Shown here: piece by piece, positions 18,446-26,383 of the stretch
Layout of the letters: each line of letters starts with the position of its first letter
Numbering within the stretch: position 1 is the first letter of the stretch
DNA from: Bacteroidia bacterium
GTDB taxonomy: Bacteria; Bacteroidota; Bacteroidia; Bacteroidales; Prolixibacteraceae
DNA: 53,764 nucleotides
Direction of reading: 5' to 3'
Assembly: GCA_026391295.1 (NCBI GenBank)
Contig: JAPLDS010000054.1
Location: forward strand, 1 to 53,764
Position numbers and translations under genes: made by a program
Notes under the pieces: generated by a model
Database searches by the model: none
Told to the model about the DNA's origin: nothing
What the model saw: only the letters and a program-made list of their open reading frames with translations

Positions 18446-19738
18446 ATGGATAGAAGAAGATTTCTTAGCAGCACTGGAATGATCCTCGCAGGATCATCAC
18501 TCATTACACTCCCAATTGGATGTAAAAGCAAAAAGCCTAACGACTTAATCACCATTGGAATGATTGGCGTAGGTTCTCAAGGGACAGAACGTAACCTACG
18601 GCATTACCTGAAATATCCTGAGCTCTGCCGTGTGGTTGCAGTTTGCGACGTGAGCATGACAAGAGCCACCAGTGCGAAGAACCTCACGGATAAAACGTAT
18701 AAATCGACCGATTGTAAGGTCTACCAAGATTTTAGAGCGATTCTTGATGACCCAACGATAGACGCAGTACAGATTTCGACGCCTGATCATTGGCATGTGC
18801 CAATCACCATTATGGCAGCATTAAAAGGGAAACATGTCTGCTGTGAAAAACCAACACTAACCATAGCTGAAGGTCGACTATTAAGTGAAGTTATCAAAAA
18901 AACTGGCGTCGTTTATCAGGTATCTGTTGAAGACCGGTTCCTTCCAGTCTACCATCAGTTAGCTGAAGTTGTTTTAAACGGACGTCTTGGAGCTGTTAAA
19001 CATATTGAGGTTGGATTACCCGTTTCAGACCTACCTAAAAAAGGATTAGATATCACTGCGCCTCCGGCAGACTTAGATTACGATATGTGGTTAGGACCAA
19101 CGAAGGAGATTCCATTCATCTACTCACGAACATTTTACCATTTCAGGTGGAACGATGCCTTTTCAGGAGGTGTCATTACCGACTGGGGCGCTCATCTTTG
19201 CGATACAGCGCAATTAATTTCTGGCAATGAATATTCTGGTCCCACAGAAGTTACGCCAAGTGGAGAAACTCTTTTCTACAATGATGGAATCTTTAATACA
19301 GCCTATAAATTTGACTTAAGTTACAAATACGCCAACAATGTAAGCTTACATGTTGGAGTAGGCAACGGAAATATTAAAGTGATCGGCGAGGAAGGGTGGA
19401 TTGAATCAAAAGGTTGGAATCAAAAATTAATTGGTAGCGACGAAAATATCTTCGATCTAAAGGACAAAAAAGTATCGCTGCCAACAGCGGACGATGAATT
19501 TATTGACTTTTTACGCAGCATAAAGGAGGGTCGAAAAGCGGTCTATACAGCCGAATCGGGGCATCGCACCAGTTCGATGTTGCACTGTGGGAATATTGCC
19601 TTGAAGCTAAATAGAAAGCTGGAATGGGATCCACTTAAGGAGAGCTTTGTAAATGATGCAGAGGCTGACAAAATGAAAAAAAGAGAGATGAGAGATAAGT
19701 GGAGCTACAGCAAGATTTGTCCTCAGTATACTTATTAG
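18446..19738 (+). CDS. Tat-exported Gfo/Idh/MocA oxidoreductase, lipoprotein type
   Basis: The protein has 430 residues. The N-terminus carries DRRRFL and ends in LPIGC, so Cys26 could be lipidated after Tat export. The Rossmann motif is GMIGVGSQGT (about 38-47). The EKP motif is present as CEKPTLT (Glu134-Lys135), where most of its paralogues have EKPL. TPDHWHVP and WGAHLCD provide the other conserved blocks. It is predicted to act on a sugar C3 hydroxyl with bound NAD(P); substrate unknown. It directly follows DUF1080 by 12 bp, which makes this pair the best candidate for an oxidation-then-cleavage step. The next oxidoreductase begins 26 bp later. Confidence 0.9.
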   Translation: MDRRRFLSSTGMILAGSSLITLPIGCKSKKPNDLITIGMIGVGSQGTERNLRHYLKYPELCRVVAVCDVSMTRATSAKNLTDKTYKSTDCKVYQDFRAILDDPTIDAVQISTPDHWHVPITIMAALKGKHVCCEKPTLTIAEGRLLSEVIKKTGVVYQVSVEDRFLPVYHQLAEVVLNGRLGAVKHIEVGLPVSDLPKKGLDITAPPADLDYDMWLGPTKEIPFIYSRTFYHFRWNDAFSGGVITDWGAHLCDTAQLISGNEYSGPTEVTPSGETLFYNDGIFNTAYKFDLSYKYANNVSLHVGVGNGNIKVIGEEGWIESKGWNQKLIGSDENIFDLKDKKVSLPTADDEFIDFLRSIKEGRKAVYTAESGHRTSSMLHCGNIALKLNRKLEWDPLKESFVNDAEADKMKKREMRDKWSYSKICPQYTY

Positions 19739-19764
19739 CATAAACAATTTAAAAATTAACGATC

Positions 19765-21075
19765 ATGCTTAACAAAACAAACAGAAGAGATTTTCTGAAA
19801 AGATCGGTAGCTGTGTCAGCAGGTGCTTTGATCTTGCCTCAGATTATCCCATCCACAGCACTGGGGATGGGCGGAAAGCTAGCACCAAGCGATCGAATTG
19901 TAATGGGTGCCATTGGAACTGGAGCCCGCGGAAGAGGTAACGTGCGTGAATTTTTAAAACGTGATAAAACCGTGCAAATGGTTTCTATATGCGATCTAGA
20001 CACCACACACCTGGCAAAAACAAAAGAACTTGTTGATGCTGCTTATAAAAATAACGATTGCCGCTTGTATGGCGACTACCGCGAATTTTTAGAAAAAGAG
20101 AAGTTGGATGCCGTAACAATTGCGATACCTGATCATTGGCATGGTATTGTCTATACTGCTGCAGCCAATAAAAAACTCGACATCTACGGAGAGAAGCCAC
20201 TAGCTCGAACTATTTATGATAGTCAAGCAATTGTAAATGCTGTGAAGAGAAACAATATCGTATGGCAAACAGGAAGCTGGCAACGGTCGAAAGTTACATT
20301 TCGTCATGCAGCCGAACTAGTTGTGAATGGCCGAATTGGCAAAGTCTCTCACATTGAAGTTGGATTACCCGATGGTGGTGCAGGTGTTGGAACTCCTCCA
20401 ATCATGCAAGTTCCATCAGAACTTAATTGGGAGATGTGGCTTGGGCCAGCGCCAAAAGTTGATTACCGAGGTGTATGCCATTGGAACTGGCGTTGGATCT
20501 TGGACTATTCAGGTGGACAGCTTACAGACTGGGCTGGACATCATATCGATATCGCGCAGTGGGGTATCGGGATGGAGCGCTCTGGACCAATAGAATTTGA
20601 AGGTGAAGCTATCTACCCAAGAGATGGAATATACAATACCCCTGTGGAGTATGATTTCATGTGTAAATATGCCAACGGCATTCAGATGCGTGTTGCAAAC
20701 TCATCACGTTTAAAACACGGTGGTGGCGCTACCTGGTATGGGGACAAAGGTTGGATCTCTGTTGACCGTGGTAGAATAGATGCATCAGACCCTAAGATCC
20801 TCGATGAGGTGATTGGAGAAAAAGAGATTCAGCTATATAAAAGCGATGAACACTTCGACAACTTCTTAGAGTGTATGCGCACCAGAGGTGAAACAGTAGC
20901 ACCTGCAGAAATTGCACATCGCTCAATCTCTGTTGGCCTATTGGGTGAAATCGCTATGTCAACAGGTCAGAAAATACAATGGGATCCGATCAAGCAGGAG
21001 ATCATTGGAGACCAAAAACTAAATCGTTTATTAACTCGCCCATACCGCAAACCATGGGAATTACCAACACTTTAA
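19765..21075 (+). CDS. Tat-exported Gfo/Idh/MocA oxidoreductase, module 1
   Basis: This is one of four close paralogues here (with 31924, 42433 and 47287). It has 436 residues, a Tat motif NRRDFL, a hydrophobic stretch without a lipobox and the shared block IPSTALGMGGKLAPSDRI. The Rossmann motif is GAIGTGARGRGN. Glu143-Lys144 form the EKP motif, PDHWH precedes it, and SGGQLTDWAGHHIDIAQWG supplies the putative active-site His/Asp. A soluble periplasmic enzyme with bound NAD(P) is expected. The ThuA lipoprotein gene starts 11 bp downstream, and this two-gene arrangement recurs twice more in the window. An equal candidate role is reduction of a 3-keto sugar. Confidence 0.92.
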   Translation: MLNKTNRRDFLKRSVAVSAGALILPQIIPSTALGMGGKLAPSDRIVMGAIGTGARGRGNVREFLKRDKTVQMVSICDLDTTHLAKTKELVDAAYKNNDCRLYGDYREFLEKEKLDAVTIAIPDHWHGIVYTAAANKKLDIYGEKPLARTIYDSQAIVNAVKRNNIVWQTGSWQRSKVTFRHAAELVVNGRIGKVSHIEVGLPDGGAGVGTPPIMQVPSELNWEMWLGPAPKVDYRGVCHWNWRWILDYSGGQLTDWAGHHIDIAQWGIGMERSGPIEFEGEAIYPRDGIYNTPVEYDFMCKYANGIQMRVANSSRLKHGGGATWYGDKGWISVDRGRIDASDPKILDEVIGEKEIQLYKSDEHFDNFLECMRTRGETVAPAEIAHRSISVGLLGEIAMSTGQKIQWDPIKQEIIGDQKLNRLLTRPYRKPWELPTL

Positions 21076-21086
21076 ATCTAATTAAA

Positions 21087-22298
21087 ATGAAAAAACAATA
21101 CTTAATCATACTTGCATTTGCAGGAATTCTAGCCTTAACAAGCAGCTGTCATTTTGGAGCTAAATACAAAGCTTTGATCGTTACTGGTCAGAATAATCAC
21201 AACTGGAAAGCTAGTTCTCCAATCTTAAAGCAGTTGCTTGAAGAGACTGAGCTTTTCTCAACTGACATTGCTACGTCGCCAGAAAACAAAGCCGACATGA
21301 GCAGTTTTGCCCCCAACTTTTCGAAGTATGATGTTGTCGTGCTTGATTACAATGGTGCAGCTTGGCCCGAAGCCACACAAAAAGCTTTTGAGAAATATGT
21401 CAGTAATGGTGGTGGCGTCGTAAGCTTTCATGCCGCTGATAACTCTTTCCCAGAGTGGAAAGAGTACAACAAAATGATCGGCCTAGGAGGCTGGGGAGGT
21501 CGTACCGAAAAAAGTGGACCTTACCTTTATTATGTTGGCGACAAGATGGTTCTAGACACTGCAGCTGGCAGAGGTGGCTCACACGGGAAAAACCAAGAGT
21601 TCGAAATTCGGATGCGCAACATAGAACACCCAATCGTCAATGGTCTACCTAAACGATGGATCCACGGAAGTGATGAACTTTATAACTCATTACGCGGACC
21701 AGCAGAAAACTTAGAGGTTTTAGCCACCGCATTTTCTGCAAAAAACGCAGGCGGAACAGGTCGCAATGAGCCAATACTTATGACTATTAAATATGGCAAG
21801 GGACGAATCTTTCATAGCACACTTGGACATCCATCAGCAACTGGTGGTCCGGCATTAGAATGTGCTGGTTTTATTGTAACATTTCAGCGTGGTGCCGAAT
21901 GGGCTGCTTCCGGAAATGTAACTCAGAAAGTTCCTTATGACTTTCCAAATGCTGGCAGTTCATCGCTAAGAGCAGGTTTTAAACAACTAACTCTAGAAGA
22001 TGATCTAACTAAAATTGCAACCTACGACATCACCAAAAGCACAAAATATTTCGTCGACTTACAAACAAGAATTCGTGCGGAAGGTAAAACACCGGAAGCC
22101 ATGCAAGGATTTGAGAAAAAAATGATCAGTGTACTTCAAAAAGCGGAAGCTACCCCGGAGGGAAAAAGACTCCTAATGCACGAATTAAGCTGGATGGGTT
22201 CTGATCTCTCTATTCCAGTTATTCAAGAATTAGCAAAAAACGCAGCCTTGAAAGACGAAGCAGAATTTGCTCTAGCAAGACTCAAACCGACAAAATAA
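21087..22298 (+). CDS. ThuA-like lipoprotein with C-terminal HEAT-like segment, module 1
   Basis: The 403-residue product starts at 21087, which gives a clean lipoprotein signal (lipobox LTSSC, Cys21) and an 11-bp gap to the oxidoreductase; the same frame is open further upstream, but that part lies inside the oxidoreductase gene. Residues from about 27 form a ThuA domain (glutamine-amidotransferase-like fold) with ALIVTGQNNHNWK and SFHAADNSFPEWKEY. The last about 90 residues are helical and contain ELSWMGSDLSIPVIQELA, which looks like one HEAT repeat. ThuA proteins work with Gfo/Idh-type ThuB in trehalose catabolism through 3-keto-trehalose. The exact reaction is not settled, so I only infer handling of keto-sugars. 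Confidence 0.88.
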   Translation: MKKQYLIILAFAGILALTSSCHFGAKYKALIVTGQNNHNWKASSPILKQLLEETELFSTDIATSPENKADMSSFAPNFSKYDVVVLDYNGAAWPEATQKAFEKYVSNGGGVVSFHAADNSFPEWKEYNKMIGLGGWGGRTEKSGPYLYYVGDKMVLDTAAGRGGSHGKNQEFEIRMRNIEHPIVNGLPKRWIHGSDELYNSLRGPAENLEVLATAFSAKNAGGTGRNEPILMTIKYGKGRIFHSTLGHPSATGGPALECAGFIVTFQRGAEWAASGNVTQKVPYDFPNAGSSSLRAGFKQLTLEDDLTKIATYDITKSTKYFVDLQTRIRAEGKTPEAMQGFEKKMISVLQKAEATPEGKRLLMHELSWMGSDLSIPVIQELAKNAALKDEAEFALARLKPTK

Positions 22299-22319
22299 AT
22301 AGAAGAATCAGTAAAATAA

Positions 22320-24740
22320 ATGAATTTCAGCTGCCTAACGGCATTAATTTTAACCCTTTTCATTAGTCTGAATAACGTTCGAGCAGCTTCACCTAAGGTG
22401 GAAAAATCGAACGTTATTTGGAAAAGCCCGAGCAAAAATTCCTCGGGCTCTATGCCTTTGGGCAATGGTGATATCGGTCTTAATGTGTGGGTAGAACAAA
22501 ATGGAGATCTGCTGTTTTTCATCTCAAAGAGTGATAGCTGGAGCGACTGTGATCGATTGTTGAAACTGGGACAGGTGCGTGTTCGACTAACACCAGCGCT
22601 ACCCACTCAACAATTCAGACAAGAGTTAGAACTGCAAAATGGTCAAATTACCATCCAAGGCAAATCCAATGGTTCGGTCACAAAACTGCGGGTCTGGGTC
22701 GATGCCAACCATCCTATCATTCATGTCGAGGGGACTTCTAAAGAGGTCGTTTCAGCTGAGGTTAGCCTAAATGTTTGGCGCAATTCAGAGGTAGATCAGC
22801 AACATAACAACAGTGCGAATGGAGTCATAAGCGGTGGAATTCCAATTATCGAAACGGCTGATCAGGTGGTTCCACAAAAAGAGAATTCGATCATCTGGTA
22901 TCACCGCAATAGCATCTCGATATTTCCGTTGACCATGAAAGCTCAAGGATTAGAGAGTTTAATGGGGACCACCAAAGATCCTCTTCTGAATCGAACCTTT
23001 GGAGGGCTTATCTATGGCGATGGCTTTGTCAAATCCGATCCATGGCAAGCCACTCAGGCGCTTCAGACTGTAATCCCCACTAAACACTTTGAGGCTAAAA
23101 TTGCTATCCTCACTGAACAAACTGAAACATCAGAGGAGTGGATTACGAAAATAAATAGATTAAAATCAGAAGAGCAAAATAGAGATTCAAATCAGTCATG
23201 GGCCTTGCATGCTTCTTGGTGGAAAGAGTTCTGGCAGCGCAGCTGGATCAGCGTAGTGACCCCTGAAGACAGAATGCCATCGACCCCCGAAATTGAAGCT
23301 GCTCGTCATGACGAACGTGACCAGTTAGCGTTGATGGGGACAAAAAATTGGAATAATCGTGCTGACCGTGATTTGACAATTAGTGGCGCTCCTGCTGGGA
23401 AAGTTGTTAGTGATGGTTATGCTCAGCAACGGTTTATCACGGCAGCTGCTGGTCGTGGTGCATTTCCGATTCGATTTAATGGCTCCCTGTTTACTGTAAA
23501 CACACGAGATCCAAACAACCTTATTGAGGCTGACTATCGATCGCATGGACCACTTTATTGGTGGCAAAACACCCGTCTACCCTATTGGCCTATGTTACGC
23601 AGTGGTGATTTTGATATGATGCAACCCCTCTTTGCCATGTATCGAAATGTTGTTCCGCTAGCGGAGAAACGAACCGAACTTTATTACAAACACGAGGGAG
23701 TATTCTTTCCAGAGACGATGTACCATTGGGGTACCTATTCGAATGATGATTACAGTTCTTCGAGAAATTGGGACCGAGGAAATCGGCCCGTTGCACTTCT
23801 TCAAAGCATGTACATGCGCTATTATTGGTCTGGAGGCCTTGAATTAATGGCGATGGTCTTGGACTATTATGATGAAACGCAAGATCCTGAATTTTTAAAA
23901 AATACCTTACTACCGATGGCTAGTGGCATCGCCAAATTTTACGATGTGCATTGGAAACGCGATAGTCAAGGTAAGATACGATTTGATCCAGCGTGCGCTT
24001 TAGAAGCGAGTCATGAAGTGGTCAATCCATTGCCTGAGATAGCTGGCCTAAAATTTATGCTACCGCGATTAATTGGGTTACCACAAAATTCCACCACCGC
24101 AGAACAACGTGCTAGTTGGGCAAAAACACTTGCAGATCTTCCTGAAGTACCTATTGGCGTTGAGAATGGAAAGAAGATTCTTTTGGAGGCAGAGATCGTT
24201 AAAGATCGACCAGGAGATGAATATCCTGAGTTATATGGGATATTTCCATATCGATTATATACCGTTGGAACTCCAGATTTAAAGATTGGCGAGGCTACAT
24301 TTGAAAAGTTTGTCCCAGTAAAATTGCAACACGTTTATCCATACGATGGATTAATTGGTGCTTGGCGACAGTCGTCTATTCAAGCGGCTTATGTTGGGAA
24401 AACAGACCAAGCCTCTAGAATGGTTGTGACCAATTTTTCTGCACATCATCGCGGCAGTCGCTTCCCTGCCTTCTGGGGACCTGGTCACGACTACATGCCA
24501 GACCAATGTCATGGTGGTGTATCGATGATGACGCTACAGACGATGCTCCTTCAAGTAGATGGGAAGAAGCTATTCCTTTTCCCGGCATGGCCAAAAGATT
24601 GGGATGTGGACTTTAAACTCCATGCGCCTTTTAAGACCACCATTGAAGGAAGACTTAAAGGGGGGAAACTAACCCTGCTTAACGTTCTTCCAGCTTCGCG
24701 GAAGCAAGACATCATAAACTTACTCAATAAAGATATTTAA
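22320..24740 (+). CDS. DUF5703-containing (alpha/alpha)6-type glycosidase
   Basis: The 806-residue protein has a signal peptide ending at VRA (about residue 22). Its N-terminal domain (about 33-300) is recognised as DUF5703 from NVIWKSPSKNSSGSMPLGNGDIGLNVW followed by FFISKSDSWSD. The rest is a helical barrel with WWQNTRLPYWPML and ETMYHWGTYS, then a C-terminal beta part with FPAWPKDWDVDFKL. DUF5703 proteins lie close to GH95-type enzymes and are thought to be glycosidases, but I know of no settled activity. It follows ThuA by 21 bp and precedes the acetylesterase by 22 bp. The PLGNGDIG motif matches the PIGNGRMG of the GH95-like gene at 12438. Confidence 0.8.
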   Translation: MNFSCLTALILTLFISLNNVRAASPKVEKSNVIWKSPSKNSSGSMPLGNGDIGLNVWVEQNGDLLFFISKSDSWSDCDRLLKLGQVRVRLTPALPTQQFRQELELQNGQITIQGKSNGSVTKLRVWVDANHPIIHVEGTSKEVVSAEVSLNVWRNSEVDQQHNNSANGVISGGIPIIETADQVVPQKENSIIWYHRNSISIFPLTMKAQGLESLMGTTKDPLLNRTFGGLIYGDGFVKSDPWQATQALQTVIPTKHFEAKIAILTEQTETSEEWITKINRLKSEEQNRDSNQSWALHASWWKEFWQRSWISVVTPEDRMPSTPEIEAARHDERDQLALMGTKNWNNRADRDLTISGAPAGKVVSDGYAQQRFITAAAGRGAFPIRFNGSLFTVNTRDPNNLIEADYRSHGPLYWWQNTRLPYWPMLRSGDFDMMQPLFAMYRNVVPLAEKRTELYYKHEGVFFPETMYHWGTYSNDDYSSSRNWDRGNRPVALLQSMYMRYYWSGGLELMAMVLDYYDETQDPEFLKNTLLPMASGIAKFYDVHWKRDSQGKIRFDPACALEASHEVVNPLPEIAGLKFMLPRLIGLPQNSTTAEQRASWAKTLADLPEVPIGVENGKKILLEAEIVKDRPGDEYPELYGIFPYRLYTVGTPDLKIGEATFEKFVPVKLQHVYPYDGLIGAWRQSSIQAAYVGKTDQASRMVVTNFSAHHRGSRFPAFWGPGHDYMPDQCHGGVSMMTLQTMLLQVDGKKLFLFPAWPKDWDVDFKLHAPFKTTIEGRLKGGKLTLLNVLPASRKQDIINLLNKDI

Positions 24741-24762
24741 ACCAATAACTAAAAAAACGAAC

Positions 24763-26340
24763 ATGAAAACAGAAAGATCGAATTCCGCATTAACAAGCAG
24801 AGTACTGGGCGCTTTTAGAATCCTCTCTCCTATTACAACCTTTTTTGCGACTTTGATAGCGCTTCTAATCCTATCAGGGCTATCGCTTCAAGCGCTTAAC
24901 TTGCCGCGTATTTTCTCGAACAACATGGTATTGCAACGCAATCTTCCGATTAAAATCTGGGGATGGGCAAATCCGGGAGAAACGGTAGATGTATCTTTTT
25001 TAACTCAAAATAGAAGTGCTGTTGCCGCACAAGATGGAAAATGGATGGTTACGTTTGGTCCTACACCAGCCAATGCGACTCCATCTGAGATAACAATCAC
25101 TGCAGGTGAAAAGCACGTGACACTAAAAAATATCCTTGTTGGAGAGGTATGGATTTGTTCAGGTCAGTCGAATATGGAATTCACCTTAAAAGAGACTGAT
25201 CGTGCGAAGGAAGCTATTGAAACAGCCGATTATCCTCTAATTCGCCAATTTAAAGCGCCTCATGTTACCAATAACATCCCACAAAAAGATGTACCAGGAA
25301 GTTGGGCTATTTGTACCCCAGCTACGGCCCCAGATTTTACTGCAGCAGGCTATCATTTTGCCCTTGAGTTACAGAAAAATTTACACGTTCCTATTGGCCT
25401 TATCAATACTTCATGGGGAGGAACGCGCATTGAGCCTTGGACAGATCCCGAAGGATTCAAAGTCTCAGATAAACTGAATGACATTTCAGAACTCATTGCA
25501 AATTCAGATAATCAGAATATCAAAAATCAGTTTGCATATCTTGACAAACTGGAAAACTGGGCGAAAACAAGTCGCGAGACCTTAAAAGCAGGAACGAAGC
25601 TTGCCAATTATCCAGGCGGAATTCCTGATCATCCACTTAATGGACCAGGCAAACCGACCGGCATTTACAATGCGATGATTGCTCCACTGGTTCCTTACGG
25701 CATCAGAGGTGCTATCTGGTATCAAGGTGAATCAAACAATGGCGAGGGGATGCTTTATTACGAAAAGATGAAAGCTCTAATTAGCTCATGGCGCAGAATC
25801 TGGGGACAAGGTGAGTTTCCATTCTTGTATGTTCAGCTTGCACCATACACGTATGGCAAACCTGAAAACCTACCTGCTATTTGGGAAGCACAGAGTGCGG
25901 CCTTAAACATCTCAAATACAGGGATGGCTGTTACCACTGATATTGGCAATGTATCGGATATACACCCTAAAAATAAAGCCGAAATTGGCCGTAGGCTTGC
26001 ACTTTGGGCATTAGCGAAGACTTATGTTGTAGGCTCAGCCGAATACTCTGGACCGGTCTATACTGCGATGAAAATAAAAGGAAAAAAAATCATCCTAACA
26101 TTTGATCATGGCACAGGATTAAAATCAAATGACAGCAAACCGCTAACCTGGTTTACTATTGCCGGAAAAGATAAAAAGTTCATCACAGCAAAAGCTGAGA
26201 TTGTAGGCAATACAATTGTAGTTAGTAACGATGGTCTAAAAAAACCTGCTGCTGTGCGCTTCGGATGGAGTGAATTAGCAGAACCTAACCTTGTCAATGG
26301 TTCTGGTTTACCTGCTTCACCATTTAGAACGGATAAATAA
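24763..26340 (+). CDS. Sialate-O-acetylesterase-type SGNH esterase
   Basis: This 525-residue carbohydrate esterase has an extended signal region (hydrophobic 25-46, then LQALNLPRIFSNNMVLQR). Ser136 in SGQSNMEF is the nucleophile, NTSWGGTRIEPW and IWYQGESNNGEG form the oxyanion and substrate loops, and Asp399 and His401 in SDIHPKNK complete the triad. The fold is the SGNH hydrolase with an inserted beta domain. In PULs such enzymes remove acetyl groups from pectin, xylan or sialic-acid-bearing glycans. No sialidase is seen here, so plant or algal acetylated sugars are more likely. It lies 43 bp before the GH106 gene. Confidence 0.9.
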   Translation: MKTERSNSALTSRVLGAFRILSPITTFFATLIALLILSGLSLQALNLPRIFSNNMVLQRNLPIKIWGWANPGETVDVSFLTQNRSAVAAQDGKWMVTFGPTPANATPSEITITAGEKHVTLKNILVGEVWICSGQSNMEFTLKETDRAKEAIETADYPLIRQFKAPHVTNNIPQKDVPGSWAICTPATAPDFTAAGYHFALELQKNLHVPIGLINTSWGGTRIEPWTDPEGFKVSDKLNDISELIANSDNQNIKNQFAYLDKLENWAKTSRETLKAGTKLANYPGGIPDHPLNGPGKPTGIYNAMIAPLVPYGIRGAIWYQGESNNGEGMLYYEKMKALISSWRRIWGQGEFPFLYVQLAPYTYGKPENLPAIWEAQSAALNISNTGMAVTTDIGNVSDIHPKNKAEIGRRLALWALAKTYVVGSAEYSGPVYTAMKIKGKKIILTFDHGTGLKSNDSKPLTWFTIAGKDKKFITAKAEIVGNTIVVSNDGLKKPAAVRFGWSELAEPNLVNGSGLPASPFRTDK

Positions 26341-26383
26341 TTCAAGGATTACAATACAATTCCATAGAAGCGAAAACAGGATT

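Noticed and set aside
20979-21086. Longer ThuA reading frame starting inside the oxidoreductase gene
   Set aside because: The extension overlaps well-conserved coding sequence in another frame and would place the lipobox far from the N-terminus; the Met at 21087 is correct.
24763-26340. Evidence for sialic acid use from the sialate-O-acetylesterase-type gene
   Set aside because: This esterase family also acts on plant glycans, and no sialidase, sialic acid lyase or transporter is present in the window.
26291-26383. Longer GH106 reading frame starting inside the acetylesterase gene
   Set aside because: The extra residues overlap the end of the esterase gene and would precede the signal peptide; 26384 is the better start.
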